NCBI GenBank assembly: GCA_036497285.1
Contig: DASXJR010000069.1
Location: 23,121 to 87,120 of the forward strand
Origin: RYN-133 sp036497285
GTDB taxonomy: Bacteria; Actinomycetota; Actinomycetes; Mycobacteriales; Jatrophihabitantaceae
Length of the DNA: 64,000 nt
Reading direction: 5' to 3'
How positions within the stretch are numbered: position 1 is the stretch's first letter; each line of letters begins with the position of its first letter. Both the position numbers and the translations under genes were made by a program. Below are positions 1-9,741 of this stretch, piece by piece. Under the pieces are notes generated by a model, which saw only the letters and a program-made list of their open reading frames with translations, made no database searches and was not told the origin of the DNA.

Positions 1-720
1 CCGGCGTTGTACTGGCGCAACAACGTCGTCGGCACGATCGCGCTGCTGGACTCGCTGCGCGCCTATGGGGTGGACCGGGTCGTGTTCTCCTCCTCGGCGG
101 CGACCTACGGCAATGTCGCCGAGCAGCCGATCAAGGAGGACGCGCCGGCCCGCCCGACCAGCGCGTACGGGTCGACGAAGCTTGCGATCGACCTGGCGCT
201 GCGTGACTACGCGCGGGCCTACGGGATGGCAGCGGTGAGCCTGCGTTACTTCAACGTCGCCGGCGCCCTACTGACGGCCGAGGGGCTGAGCTTCGGTGAG
301 CGGCACACCACCGAGACACACCTGATCCCGAACGCACTGCGCGCCGCGCGCGAGCGCAGCGAGTTCAGTCTGTTCGGCACCGACTACCCGACGCCCGACG
401 GCACGTGCGTGCGCGACTACATCCACGTCGTCGACCTCGGCGAGGCGCACTTGAAGGCGCTGGCGCGCACCGAGTCCGGGAGGCACCACATCGTCAACCT
501 CGGCAGCGGGCGTGGCTACTCGAACCGCGAGGTGCTGCTCACCATAGGCGAGGTCACCGGCATCGACGTGCCGATCGCCCAAGCTGCTCGGCGTGCCGGC
601 GACCCTGCCGAACTGGTCGCATCCAACGAGTGGGCGGTCGAGTTCCTCGGCTGGACGCCGTCGCGAGACCTGCGCCAAATGATCAGCGATGCGTGGACGT
701 TCGAACAGCGCTCTATATGA
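1..720 (+). CDS. galE: UDP-glucose 4-epimerase, 5'-truncated by window edge
   Basis: This is an extended short-chain dehydrogenase that interconverts UDP-glucose and UDP-galactose, supplying activated galactose for the polysaccharide made downstream. The reading frame is open to base 1, so the gene starts outside the window; the NAD-binding GxxGxxG segment is not seen. Visible features are the SSAATYG segment with the catalytic Ser/Thr region, the YGSTK box (Tyr-x3-Lys catalytic pair), LRYFNVAGA, and the conserved CVRDYIHVVDL and NLGSGRGYS segments of GalE. About 239 codons remain of a family of about 330 residues. It ends with TGA at 718-720. A related nucleotide-sugar 4-epimerase is possible, but the YFNVAGA and RDYIHV signatures favour GalE. 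Confidence 0.88.
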   Translation, partial: PALYWRNNVVGTIALLDSLRAYGVDRVVFSSSAATYGNVAEQPIKEDAPARPTSAYGSTKLAIDLALRDYARAYGMAAVSLRYFNVAGALLTAEGLSFGERHTTETHLIPNALRAARERSEFSLFGTDYPTPDGTCVRDYIHVVDLGEAHLKALARTESGRHHIVNLGSGRGYSNREVLLTIGEVTGIDVPIAQAARRAGDPAELVASNEWAVEFLGWTPSRDLRQMISDAWTFEQRSI

Positions 721-922
721 GCTGGGTCGGCCCTCGACAGACGCAGGTAATGAAATCGGAATTCAAGTCAAGATCAATATGATCGGCCGAGAACATCATC
801 AGTGTGCTGTGATCGCAGAGCATTGTTTACGGTCCTGGTGACCCGTTCGGGGCAGGCGATCAGGCTGCTGTGGCAAACATGTCGACTGAGCAGAACGCGT
901 TCGGCTCCAGAACACAATAAAT

Positions 923-975
923 ACCCGGATAACCGGATTGTACGATTTATCCAGCATTGGTACTTCTATCCGGGT
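923..975. promoter_or_regulatory. Inverted repeat in the long leader region before sugar transferase A
   Basis: The 650-base gap between galE and the sugar transferase (721-1371) is AT-richer than its surroundings and holds no convincing gene. Within it ACCCGGATA (923-931) and TATCCGGGT (967-975) form a perfect 9-bp inverted repeat with a 35-base spacer. A possible -10 box TACAAT lies at 1139-1144, but no well-spaced -35 box is visible. The repeat may be an operator or a transcript hairpin; neither can be decided from sequence alone. Confidence 0.3.
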
Positions 976-1371
976 TAGGGCCGATTCGAGGGGTCACTTT
1001 CGCACGCGCGCCTGCCGGGCTTGGGCCGATCGGCACTCAATGTCGCCTCAAGGTTCTCGCAGAGTTCGGGGGTGTCGATTTCGAGAGGTTCGGACCTTGA
1101 GTACTTTTCTTTGCGATCATTTTAGCGCGAATTTCATGTACAATTCTTACTAACGACAAGAACTGCTCGCGCTGGCTTGCGCAATGCAAATTCGCCGCTA
1201 AGGTCGGATGCGCCGGGGGTTCGCCGGACGTCTGTCAGGGAAGCACACGTCCATCGGGGTGGTGGCCTCTGCCGGAGGTGTCGATGTGGCTCGTCGGCCG
1301 CATCGAAGCAGGCTACTGGAGGGATCGCGTAGCTGTCTTCGGATGGTCACGCGGCGGGCAAGGCGGGGACA

Positions 1372-3009
1372 TTGTTCGGGGTAGCGGGGGCAAAGGTCGG
1401 CCGCGGGCCGACCGTCGACAGTCTGGGCGCGTCCGTCATAGGCCGCCACAAGACACCGTTGCATGCGGGAGAGCGACCGCATGCCACCTTGAGAGCGGTC
1501 ACGCGTCTCGCAGGCCAGGCGCCGACCGGTCGGCAGGTGACGCCGCAGTGGACGCTCGCAGTGGTCGACGCGCCGACGGCCGCAGCGGCGGTATCCCCGG
1601 CCACCCGGCCCCAGTGGCGCGGGCGCTACCAGCGCGGCGTCATTGCGGTGGACGCGATTGCCGCTGCGCTCGGGGTCGCAGTCGCACTGATCGGTAGGTT
1701 CGATGACGTTGGTCTGCTCAGGAGCGGCGTCAATCCTGAATTCGCGGTAGCGCTGCCGCTCGTATGGTTGTTCTGTGCCTCGCTCAACCGCGCGTACGAG
1801 CAGCGCTTTCTCGGTGCCGGAACGATCGAGTTCGTTCGCGTAGGTAGAGCGTTTTTGCAGTTGACGGCGATCGTCGCCTTCGTTGCCTACGTTACGAAGT
1901 CCGACTTGTCGCGCTCGGTGAGCCTTGCCGCACTACTGTTCACACTCGTCGGAAGCCTCCTCGGTCGGTTGACCTTCCGCGCCGTGCTACACCGCCGTCG
2001 TCGCGCCGGCGGCGCAATCGTGCCGGTATTGGCGGTCGGCAATCCGCCCGACATTGCCGCGTTCACCGACACACTGCACCGCAATCGGTTCGCAGGCTTC
2101 CGCTTCACCGGCGCGTGCGTGACGTCAGTCGACTCCGCTGCAGAACTGACCAACCACGACATTCCCATCTTCGCCGGGGTCGACTCGATCCGTGCGGCCG
2201 TCGCAGAGAGCGGCGCACAGACCGTTGCGGTTCTGTCGTCCGATGTGACGGGCGAGAAGCTTCGCTGGATCGCTTGGCAGTTGGAAGGCAGTGACACGGA
2301 CCTGGTCGTTCTGCCGGGGCTGACCGAGGTCGCCGGTCGTCGTATCGACCTGCAGCAGGTCGGCGGCCTACCGCTCCTGTACGTCGCCCAACCGGAGTTC
2401 GAGGGGGTCCACCGAATCCTGAAGGGCGGGTTCGATCGGATCGTTTCCGCGCTCCTGTTGGTCTTGAGCGCTCCCTTGTTGTTGGGCATAGCGGTGCTCG
2501 TAAGGCTTACCAGCCGGGGTCATGCGCTGTATCGGCAGACCCGAGTCGGTAAGGATGGCAAGACCTTCCAGATGCTGAAGTTCCGATCGATGACTGTCGA
2601 CGCAGACCGCTTGGCCGTCGAGCTGCAAGAGGCCAACGAGGTCGAGGGCGATGTCCTGTTCAAGATGAAAATGGACCCTAGGGTAACAAGAATCGGTCGG
2701 GTGCTCCGTCGGTACTCGTTGGATGAATTACCGCAACTTCTGAACGTCTTCGCCGGTTCGATGTCGCTCGTCGGTCCACGTCCGCCCCTGCCGAGCGAGG
2801 TCGCGAAATACGGCTACGACGCCCAGCGGAGGTTGCTGGTCAAGCCGGGGTTGACCGGCTTGTGGCAGGTGAGCGGACGCAGCGACCTGACGTGGGAGGA
2901 GTCGGTACGACTCGACCTTCGGTATGTCGAGAACTGGTCGCTCGCGCTCGACATCGTGCTCTTGGCGCGCACCTTCGGTGCGGTTCTGCGACCACGCGGT
3001 GCCTACTAG
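1372..3009 (+). CDS. Polyprenyl-phosphate sugar-1-phosphate transferase (sugar transferase A)
   Basis: This membrane enzyme should start repeat-unit assembly by moving a hexose-1-phosphate from a UDP-sugar to undecaprenyl phosphate. The N-terminal half has several hydrophobic segments followed by a Rossmann-like region. The C-terminal bacterial sugar transferase domain (about residues 345-545) has KGGFDRI, the transmembrane hairpin, TRVGKDGKTFQMLKFRSM, DPRVTRIGRVLRR, SLDELPQLLNV, SLVGPRPP and GLWQVSGRSDLTW. At 545 residues it matches the long WbaP-like/exopolysaccharide class. The TTG start at 1372 has GGCGGGG just upstream. The C-terminal half is strikingly like the enzyme at 25702, so the two are paralogues. 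A rare TTA codon sits at 2728-2730. It leads a run with the large secreted protein that follows. Confidence 0.93.
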   Translation: MFGVAGAKVGRGPTVDSLGASVIGRHKTPLHAGERPHATLRAVTRLAGQAPTGRQVTPQWTLAVVDAPTAAAAVSPATRPQWRGRYQRGVIAVDAIAAALGVAVALIGRFDDVGLLRSGVNPEFAVALPLVWLFCASLNRAYEQRFLGAGTIEFVRVGRAFLQLTAIVAFVAYVTKSDLSRSVSLAALLFTLVGSLLGRLTFRAVLHRRRRAGGAIVPVLAVGNPPDIAAFTDTLHRNRFAGFRFTGACVTSVDSAAELTNHDIPIFAGVDSIRAAVAESGAQTVAVLSSDVTGEKLRWIAWQLEGSDTDLVVLPGLTEVAGRRIDLQQVGGLPLLYVAQPEFEGVHRILKGGFDRIVSALLLVLSAPLLLGIAVLVRLTSRGHALYRQTRVGKDGKTFQMLKFRSMTVDADRLAVELQEANEVEGDVLFKMKMDPRVTRIGRVLRRYSLDELPQLLNVFAGSMSLVGPRPPLPSEVAKYGYDAQRRLLVKPGLTGLWQVSGRSDLTWEESVRLDLRYVENWSLALDIVLLARTFGAVLRPRGAY

Positions 3010-3072
3010 CTCGGCGGTTCTGTTCGAAGCTGTTCGGAATTGCGGCGCCATCGCGCCGTGCGGGGGGATCCG

Positions 3073-6000
3073 ATGAAGGTCAAGCTGCGTCCGCTTCTAG
3101 CCGGCATCGCGAGCGCAACGGTCGTTGTCTCAACAGCGTCGATTGTTGCCTCGCAGCAAGCATCGGCTTCGCAAACCTCTGACCCGGGGTCTGCGAACCT
3201 CCTGCCCAACTCGGTGCCATCAGCGATCACGCCGGCGGTTAATGACGGTCGTGTCTTCGCCATCGCCCAGAACGGCAGCAAGATGATCATCGGTGGCTCG
3301 TTCACGCAAGTCGGTGGACAGTCTCATACCAGCCTTGCCGTGTTCGACAAGACCACCGGCGCACTGTCGGCCTCCTTCGCACCGAGTGTGAACGGCGACG
3401 TGAACGCGGTGCTGCCCGGCCCGACCCCGACCACCGTATACATCGGCGGCGCGTTCACCCAGGTCAATGGCGTCGCTACGCAGTTCGTCGCCGAGCTCGA
3501 TATGAACACCGGGGCGCTGGTGCCCTCTTTCACGCCGCCGAGATTCAACTTCGGCTACATCAACGACATGGTCGCTCGCGGCAACCGGCTCTACCTCGCG
3601 GGAACGTTCACGACCGTCAGTGGCAAGCCGCACTCGGGACTGGCCTCGCTCAATGCGACCACCGGGGCACTCGACCCGTTCATGGGTGTTCAACTGACGG
3701 GACACCACAATGACTCCGGCAGCGGTGCACAGGGCTGGGTTGGACCGTGGGACATCGCGGCAACCGCGGACGGAAGCAAGATGGTCGCGATCGGCAATTT
3801 CAAATACGCCGATGGGCAGCTGCGCGACCAGGTCGTGATGCTGGACCTCTCCGGAACGAGCGCGCAGGTCGCGAACTGGGCAACCTCGCGTTACTCCCCG
3901 TACTGCTTCAACTGGGCGTTCGACAGCTACGTGCGCGGTGTGTCGTTCTCGCCGGACGGATCGTACTTCGTCGTCGACGCCACAGGCGGTGGCAATGCCA
4001 ACACACTGTGCGACTCGACCGCTCGGTTCGAGACCAATATGAACGACTCGGCCGCTCAGCCCACGTGGGTCGACGAAACCGGCGGTGACACGGTATGGGG
4101 CATCACGGTCACCAACACTGCGGTCTACATCGGTGGGCACAACCGGTGGAACAACAACCCCTACGGTGTCGACCACGCGCAGCCAGGTGCGGTTCCGCGT
4201 CCCGGACTCGCGGCGCTGGACCCGGCTTCCGGAAGACCCTTCGCCTGGAACCCGGGGCGCAAACCACTCGGCGTAGCGGTTTTCGCCGTGTATGCGTCGC
4301 CTGAAGGTCTGTGGATCGGCTCGAACACGGATTGGGTCGGCAACTTCCAATACAAGCGTCCGAAGCTAGCTTTCTTCCCGTACGCCGGCGGCTATTCCCC
4401 GGCATCGACAACGACTCCGTCGCTACCCGGAACCGTCTATCTCGCCGGGGCGAAGAGCGCCAGCTCATCGAACGTGCTCTACCGCGTCAACGCGGGCGGT
4501 CCGACGATTCCCGCGATCGACAATGGTCCGGACTGGGTCGCGGACAACAGCGATCCGAGCCCGTACCGCAACACCGGCAGTAGCGCTGCCGGCTACGGCC
4601 CGGGTGCCTCGGAGGACAGTTCGGTCCCGTCCACGACTCCGGCGGCCATCTTCAACAGCGAGCGGTGGTCACCCTCGGACAACCCCCCGATGCAGTGGGC
4701 CTTCCCAGCAGCTGCGGGCACTCCGATCGAGGTCCGGCTGTACTTCGCGAACCGGTGCACATGCACGAGCTCGCCAGGTCAGCGTGTGTTCAACGTTGCG
4801 CTGGACGGGACCCAGGTCCTTGGCAACTACGACATCGTGGCCGATGCCGGGGACCAGACCGGAACGATGAAGAAGTTCGACATCACGAGCGACGGCACGG
4901 TGAACATCGATTTCTCGCATGTCACGGAGAATCCGCTGATCGACGGTATCGAGATCATGCGGACGGATGTCGCACCGCCGCCGCCCTCGAACGTGCTCTA
5001 CCGCGTGGACGCCGGCGGTCCGCAGATCCAGTCCCTGGATGGTGGGCCGAACTGGGCGGAGGACGAGCGCGACCCGAGCGACGTGCGCAACAACGGGAGC
5101 AACTCGGCAGCCTGGGGTGGGGGCGAGACGGTCGACAACACCGTTCCGGCCACGACCCCTTCGGCGATCTTCGAGAGTGAACGCTGGTCGCCGAGCGACA
5201 ACCCACCGATGGACTGGTCGTTCCCGGTCGCAAAGGCGGCGCCCATCGAGGTGCGCTTGTACTTCGCCAACCGGTGCGGGTGCACCTCGGGCGTCGGGCA
5301 ACGCGTTTTCAATGTCGCGATCGACGGCACGACGGTGCTCAATCATTACGACATCGTGGCTGACGTCGGTGATCAGCGCGGAACGATGAAAAAGTTCGAC
5401 ATCACGAGCGACGGTGTGGTCAACATCGACTTCTCCCACGTGACCGAGAACCCGCTGATCAACGGTATTGAGATCGTCCGGACGGACATCGCGCCACCAC
5501 CGTCGACTGCCGACAACCTGAACACTGTGGCCTTCGACGGCACGACTGCCTCGGCTTCGCACGCCGACAATCAGGGAATCGACTTCGGCAACTGGCGGGG
5601 CGCATTCACGATCGGCGACGACGTCTTCTACGGGGACATCGACGGCTACCTGTACTCGCGTCCATTCACGAACGGCCAGTTGGGTGCTGCGACGAAGATC
5701 GACCCGTACAACGACCCGTACTGGTCGGACATCGACACAGACGATGGCACGACGTTCCGAGGAATGGTCCCGTCCCTTTACGGCCAGATGCCGAACGTCA
5801 CTGGCATGTTCTACAGCGGTGGTCGCCTGTACTACACGTTCTTCGGCGACTCGCATTTGTACTCGCGCTGGTTCAACCCTGATGCCGGCATCCTTGACGA
5901 GCGGACGCTCACTTCGACGAGCAGTGTCGACTTCAGCGACGCGGACGGCACGTTCCTGTCCGGAGGCATCCTGTACTACGGGTCTCGAACCGATTCGAGC

Positions 6001-7260
6001 CTGCGGAGCGTCTCTTTCGCCAACGGAACTGTTTCGGGCTCGCCCACGGTCGTGAGTGGCCCCTCTGCCGATGGAGTGAATTGGTCGAACAAGGCGATGT
6101 TCCTCGCGCCCGGCGCCAACGCCGTGCCGACAGCTCGGTTCAGCTCGTCGTGCACGAACCTCAATTGCTCCTTCGATGGTTCGGGGTCGTCGGACAGCGA
6201 CGGCAATGTTGTGGGTTACGCCTGGGATTTCGGTGACTCGCAGACAGGTACCGGCGTGTCGCCGGCGCACACCTATACCAACCCCGGCACGTACACCGTC
6301 ACGCTGACGGTGACCGACAACAAGGGTGCGCAGAACTCGATTCAGCACACTGTCACGGGCTCGCGCGCCGATGTGGCGCCGACGGCGAGGTTCACGTCGT
6401 CGTGTGTTGGGTTGTCGTGTTCGTTCGACGGTTCGGGGTCGTCGGACAGCGACGGCAATGTTGTGGGCTATGCCTGGGATTTCGGTGATTCGCACTCGGG
6501 TACGGGGGTGTCTCCGACGCATGCGTATGGGAATGCGGGTACGTACACGGTGTCGTTGACGGTGACCGATGACGGTGGTTTGACCGATACGGTGACGCAC
6601 ACGGTGTTGGTGAGCTCGGGTGCGGGGATCGCGTTCGTTCAGGCGAACAACGCCGGTGGTGGTAACACGACGACCAAGTCGGTGAATGTGCCGGGTACGG
6701 CGAGTGCTGGGAATACGGCGTTGTTGTTCCTGACTCAGACGACCGCCGCTTCGTGGAGCGGCCCGTCGGGTGTGACCGGGTGGACGAGTGTGGGCACGTA
6801 CGCCAATGGCAGTCTCACCACGACGGTGTGGTCGAAGGCGTTGGTGGCCGGTGATCCTGGTTCGGCGGTGAAGTTCACCAGCGCGACGGCCTCGCACGCG
6901 TCGCTGGAGGTGGCGGTGTATTCCGGTGTGGATGCATCGAACCCGATCGCGCGGACTGCGAATGCGTTGGATACCTCGGCGTCCTCGCACACGGCTCCGG
7001 CAATCAACGCCGCGGCTGGTGACTGGGTGGTGTCGTTCTGGGGTGACCGCTCGGCGACGACTCGGAGTTGGACGGTGCCGTCATCGGTGGCTCAGCGCGA
7101 TGCGTCGACCGACGTTGCCTCGGGTGGGCTGACCGTGCAGGCGGTCGTCGCCGACTCCGGCGGCTCGGTGTCCAGCGGCAACTATCCGGCAGTGACCGCC
7201 ACAACCGATGCCAACACCGACCGCACCGCGATGTGGACCATCGAACTCAAGGCCGCTTGA
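3073..7260 (+). CDS. Giant secreted propeller-malectin-PKD surface protein (A)
   Basis: This is a 1395-residue exported protein of unknown specific function. The ATG at 3073 follows CGGGGGGA and starts a signal peptide (MKVKLRPLL then a hydrophobic stretch, ending near ASQQASA). Residues about 55-443 carry repeated IGGSFTQVGG / LAVFDKTTGAL units typical of delta-60-like beta-propellers. Residues 467-631 and 640-806 are two malectin-like carbohydrate-binding domains, each opening NVLYRV-AGGP. Residues 811-1013 look like a second propeller-like region. Residues 1017-1094 and 1100-1183 are PKD domains (FDGSGSSDSDGNVVGYAWDFGD). The last 210 residues form another beta-rich domain. No LPXTG motif or C-terminal membrane anchor is visible. 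It lies 63 bases after sugar transferase A. I infer a cell-surface or matrix protein that binds the polysaccharide. Confidence 0.85.
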   Translation: MKVKLRPLLAGIASATVVVSTASIVASQQASASQTSDPGSANLLPNSVPSAITPAVNDGRVFAIAQNGSKMIIGGSFTQVGGQSHTSLAVFDKTTGALSASFAPSVNGDVNAVLPGPTPTTVYIGGAFTQVNGVATQFVAELDMNTGALVPSFTPPRFNFGYINDMVARGNRLYLAGTFTTVSGKPHSGLASLNATTGALDPFMGVQLTGHHNDSGSGAQGWVGPWDIAATADGSKMVAIGNFKYADGQLRDQVVMLDLSGTSAQVANWATSRYSPYCFNWAFDSYVRGVSFSPDGSYFVVDATGGGNANTLCDSTARFETNMNDSAAQPTWVDETGGDTVWGITVTNTAVYIGGHNRWNNNPYGVDHAQPGAVPRPGLAALDPASGRPFAWNPGRKPLGVAVFAVYASPEGLWIGSNTDWVGNFQYKRPKLAFFPYAGGYSPASTTTPSLPGTVYLAGAKSASSSNVLYRVNAGGPTIPAIDNGPDWVADNSDPSPYRNTGSSAAGYGPGASEDSSVPSTTPAAIFNSERWSPSDNPPMQWAFPAAAGTPIEVRLYFANRCTCTSSPGQRVFNVALDGTQVLGNYDIVADAGDQTGTMKKFDITSDGTVNIDFSHVTENPLIDGIEIMRTDVAPPPPSNVLYRVDAGGPQIQSLDGGPNWAEDERDPSDVRNNGSNSAAWGGGETVDNTVPATTPSAIFESERWSPSDNPPMDWSFPVAKAAPIEVRLYFANRCGCTSGVGQRVFNVAIDGTTVLNHYDIVADVGDQRGTMKKFDITSDGVVNIDFSHVTENPLINGIEIVRTDIAPPPSTADNLNTVAFDGTTASASHADNQGIDFGNWRGAFTIGDDVFYGDIDGYLYSRPFTNGQLGAATKIDPYNDPYWSDIDTDDGTTFRGMVPSLYGQMPNVTGMFYSGGRLYYTFFGDSHLYSRWFNPDAGILDERTLTSTSSVDFSDADGTFLSGGILYYGSRTDSSLRSVSFANGTVSGSPTVVSGPSADGVNWSNKAMFLAPGANAVPTARFSSSCTNLNCSFDGSGSSDSDGNVVGYAWDFGDSQTGTGVSPAHTYTNPGTYTVTLTVTDNKGAQNSIQHTVTGSRADVAPTARFTSSCVGLSCSFDGSGSSDSDGNVVGYAWDFGDSHSGTGVSPTHAYGNAGTYTVSLTVTDDGGLTDTVTHTVLVSSGAGIAFVQANNAGGGNTTTKSVNVPGTASAGNTALLFLTQTTAASWSGPSGVTGWTSVGTYANGSLTTTVWSKALVAGDPGSAVKFTSATASHASLEVAVYSGVDASNPIARTANALDTSASSHTAPAINAAAGDWVVSFWGDRSATTRSWTVPSSVAQRDASTDVASGGLTVQAVVADSGGSVSSGNYPAVTATTDANTDRTAMWTIELKAA

Positions 7261-7338
7261 GTTACAAGGCGAAGCGGGGCGGCCCGGCTCCATGGATTGG
7301 GGTTGCGCGACACGGACAGCGCTGGCTTGGAGACGCTT

Positions 7339-8013
7339 ATGAGAAACGGCTGCAACTATGTCGTCGTCGCCATGGCACTTGTGGTCGCGAGCGTGACGGC
7401 ATGCACGTCCTCGGGCAGCAGTCCGTCGGCAGGGACTACGGGTGCCGCAACGTCGACGAACGCCGCGGCGACGTCGGAATCGAGCTCCGACGTGACGCAC
7501 GGTTCGTCCGGTACGGCGGCCCCCACCGGAGCCGGTGCGCCGACCTCGATTCCGGTGGTCGTGCCGACCGGAACCAAGGCGCCCTATCCCACGCCGGGCA
7601 AGGAGCCCGGGAAGCAGCCGAATCAGACATCGGTCCTGGCGTCGCTACCTGGCAGAAGCGCTTCCTCATGTGCCGTTGTACGCAGCGCGCGCGACGTCCG
7701 CGCCGGCTCGGTAGCCGCAGGGAACTTCGAGAGCATCCGTCATTACTTCCGAACCAATTACGGGAAGCGCGAGATCACTGAGATACCCATGTACGTGATT
7801 CCGCAACATGCCGGTCATCTCCGTAGCGTGACGGCGCGCGTAGCCGAACTCGGCGTAGGGACGTCTCGGACCATGAGTTTCAAATCGATCGAAGACGCGG
7901 ACGCGTACCGCTACTTCTCTCTGCAGCTACCGATCGCGCGTCCGGGTAAGTACCGGCTGACCTTCATTTCGGGCCACGACCGCGGCTGCTTCGTAGTCTC
8001 ATTGAAGGCCTGA
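7339..8013 (+). CDS. Secreted lipoprotein of unknown function
   Basis: A 224-residue predicted lipoprotein. The ATG at 7339 follows TTGGAGA by six bases and gives a signal peptide ending in the lipobox VTAC. A Ser/Thr/Pro-rich linker (about residues 22-85) leads to a C-terminal globular part of about 120 residues containing HYFRTNYGKREITEIPMYV and the end FISGHDRGCFVVSL. I do not recognise a family. It follows the large propeller protein by 78 bases on the same strand. The second large propeller protein at 30545 also has a lipoprotein partner, but the two lipoproteins do not share visible sequence. A role in anchoring or assisting export of the neighbour is inference. Confidence 0.75.
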   Translation: MRNGCNYVVVAMALVVASVTACTSSGSSPSAGTTGAATSTNAAATSESSSDVTHGSSGTAAPTGAGAPTSIPVVVPTGTKAPYPTPGKEPGKQPNQTSVLASLPGRSASSCAVVRSARDVRAGSVAAGNFESIRHYFRTNYGKREITEIPMYVIPQHAGHLRSVTARVAELGVGTSRTMSFKSIEDADAYRYFSLQLPIARPGKYRLTFISGHDRGCFVVSLKA

Positions 8014-8024
8014 TCTGCCCATTG

Positions 8025-9704
8025 TCATTGCGACCTTCTGATCGGAGGCCAAGGCAGAAGCTTCGCGCTGGCGTTGCTTCTGCCTGCCACCGGATCCTTC
8101 GCCGAAGCGTCGCTGTTCGACGTAGCGGTCGACTTTCGCGGTGAGGACCGGTCCGCTGCCGTTGCTCCACCGGTGGCGGAACCTGCGCCCCGGGACGAGA
8201 CCTTCGCACGTGCGTGCGGCTTGCCCTTCTTGTCCGAGTGCTTCGCGGGCCGGGCGCTGATGATGCCGAGAAGGTCGACATTCATACGGTCGATCATCTG
8301 CGTGGCCCGGACGAGACCTCGCTCCTTGACCGACCGCTCATCCACGACGAGTACCGACGAATCCACGCAGAGTAATTGGGCCAACCCCGTCGGTGAATCC
8401 AGGCTCGGAGTGTTGATCAGGACGAAGTCGGCGGTTGCCTTGAGTTCGTCGACAAAAGCGCGCATCCTCGGCACTGACCCGCCGGGGCCGCTCGCGCCGG
8501 CGGACAATTCGCCAGAAGGCAAGACCTCGACACCTTGGACTACCGGCAGTGGGATCGAGTCGGTGTCCGCACCGGACAGCATTTCGGACAATCCAGGTCG
8601 GTCATCGACCCCGACCACTTCGGCGACGGTGGGGTTGGTTTCACCGGCGTCGATCAGGACGACCTGAAACCCGGACACGACCAGCGCGCGCGCGAGCCGG
8701 AACGAGACAGCGGAGATGGAGTTGTCGCCGGTGACCGAGGCGACCGCGATCGCGCGGTTGATCGGAGTGTTGACCAGAAGCGCGATAGCTGCCAATCGGA
8801 AGTCATCGTCGGACTGGATCGACGGAATAGGCATCCCGATCGCCAATTTCCTGAACGTCGCGACAGACGCCAGTGTGGGTACGCCGGCGAGCTCAGGGGC
8901 CGCTTTCGCCACGACCCCTCGCTTGCGTGACCCCCTCCATATGGCCAGGACGAGCCCGACCAAAAGGCCGACCAACGACGCGGCAAGGACGACGAGCGTC
9001 GGACTGAGGCCCGAGGCGCGACTCGGACGATCAGGCCTGAGCACGATGCTTCCCGGCTGCGTCGACTGGCCCTGCACGGCGCCGATCTGAGTCTGCAGCG
9101 CGGCCAGTCTGGTCGTGTACAGGCGCACGTTCGCCGCTGCGTTAGCGGAGGGATGAGAGCTGTGCGCGTCGGCGTTCGCGCTGATGAGTGATTGTGCGGT
9201 GCTTTGCGCCTCGCGGTTCAAGGTGGTCAGCTGCGATTGCTGCGTCTGTGTGGCGAGCGAACTCCGATAGTCCAGGTACTGCTGGGCGAATGCGCCGGAA
9301 CAGAGCTGTGCGAGGCGGGGGCTGTCTGCCGTGTACGTCACCTTCACCAACAGGCTGTTGGTAGGTACCGTGGCAACCACGCTCGTGGCCAGGCACTCGG
9401 CAGTCGCGGCTTGCGAGGTGACCTTCCGCGTCACGGGCGCCGAGTTCACCAGCTGAGCTTCGGTCTCGATCGCGACCGTGGCGTTCTGAGTGCTGCTGGC
9501 CGTGTCGATCGAGTAGGCGTTTCCGGGCAACGGCCGAATGAGCACCGTCGCCTGGGCGACGTACTGCTTGCCCGAGAGCGCCTCGTATGCGGCAGCGCCG
9601 AGGACGAATACGATCAGTGTGACTACGACGATCGCCCAGTACCGACGGATCGATTCCGACACGGCGACACTCGGCGCACCGTCGTCACCCGCGAACTGTT
9701 CCAT
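8025..9704 (-). CDS. Wzz/BY-kinase homologue with degenerate ATP-binding motifs
   Basis: This 559-residue protein has the layout of an actinobacterial polysaccharide co-polymerase fused to a tyrosine-kinase-like domain. A first membrane helix at about residues 22-45 precedes a Wzz-type extracytoplasmic region, and a second helix lies near 235-257. A MinD/BY-kinase-like domain follows (about 275-500), then a Ser/Ala/Lys-rich tail. The nucleotide-binding motifs are eroded. Where Wzc has GEGKS this protein reads TGDNSISA. Walker A' reads LIDAGETNP without the normal DxDxR pattern. Walker B reads LINTPS with Asn for Asp. It is therefore probably not an active kinase and may act as a chain-length scaffold. 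The ATG at 9704 is preceded by AGGAGAGA. The paralogue at 42158 keeps all motifs. Confidence 0.82.
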   Translation of the reverse strand: MEQFAGDDGAPSVAVSESIRRYWAIVVVTLIVFVLGAAAYEALSGKQYVAQATVLIRPLPGNAYSIDTASSTQNATVAIETEAQLVNSAPVTRKVTSQAATAECLATSVVATVPTNSLLVKVTYTADSPRLAQLCSGAFAQQYLDYRSSLATQTQQSQLTTLNREAQSTAQSLISANADAHSSHPSANAAANVRLYTTRLAALQTQIGAVQGQSTQPGSIVLRPDRPSRASGLSPTLVVLAASLVGLLVGLVLAIWRGSRKRGVVAKAAPELAGVPTLASVATFRKLAIGMPIPSIQSDDDFRLAAIALLVNTPINRAIAVASVTGDNSISAVSFRLARALVVSGFQVVLIDAGETNPTVAEVVGVDDRPGLSEMLSGADTDSIPLPVVQGVEVLPSGELSAGASGPGGSVPRMRAFVDELKATADFVLINTPSLDSPTGLAQLLCVDSSVLVVDERSVKERGLVRATQMIDRMNVDLLGIISARPAKHSDKKGKPHARAKVSSRGAGSATGGATAADRSSPRKSTATSNSDASAKDPVAGRSNASAKLLPWPPIRRSQ

Positions 9705-9741
9705 GTCTTCATTCTCTCCTGACGCCTCCAGGCGGATCGGC

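Noticed and set aside
938..1153. 71-codon frame in the leader before sugar transferase A
   Set aside because: No ribosome site, no family likeness and it ends inside AT-rich probable promoter DNA.
4669..6990. 773-codon open frame on the minus strand
   Set aside because: It is antisense to a clear malectin/PKD protein, its product is Arg-rich without domains, and high-GC codon bias explains it.
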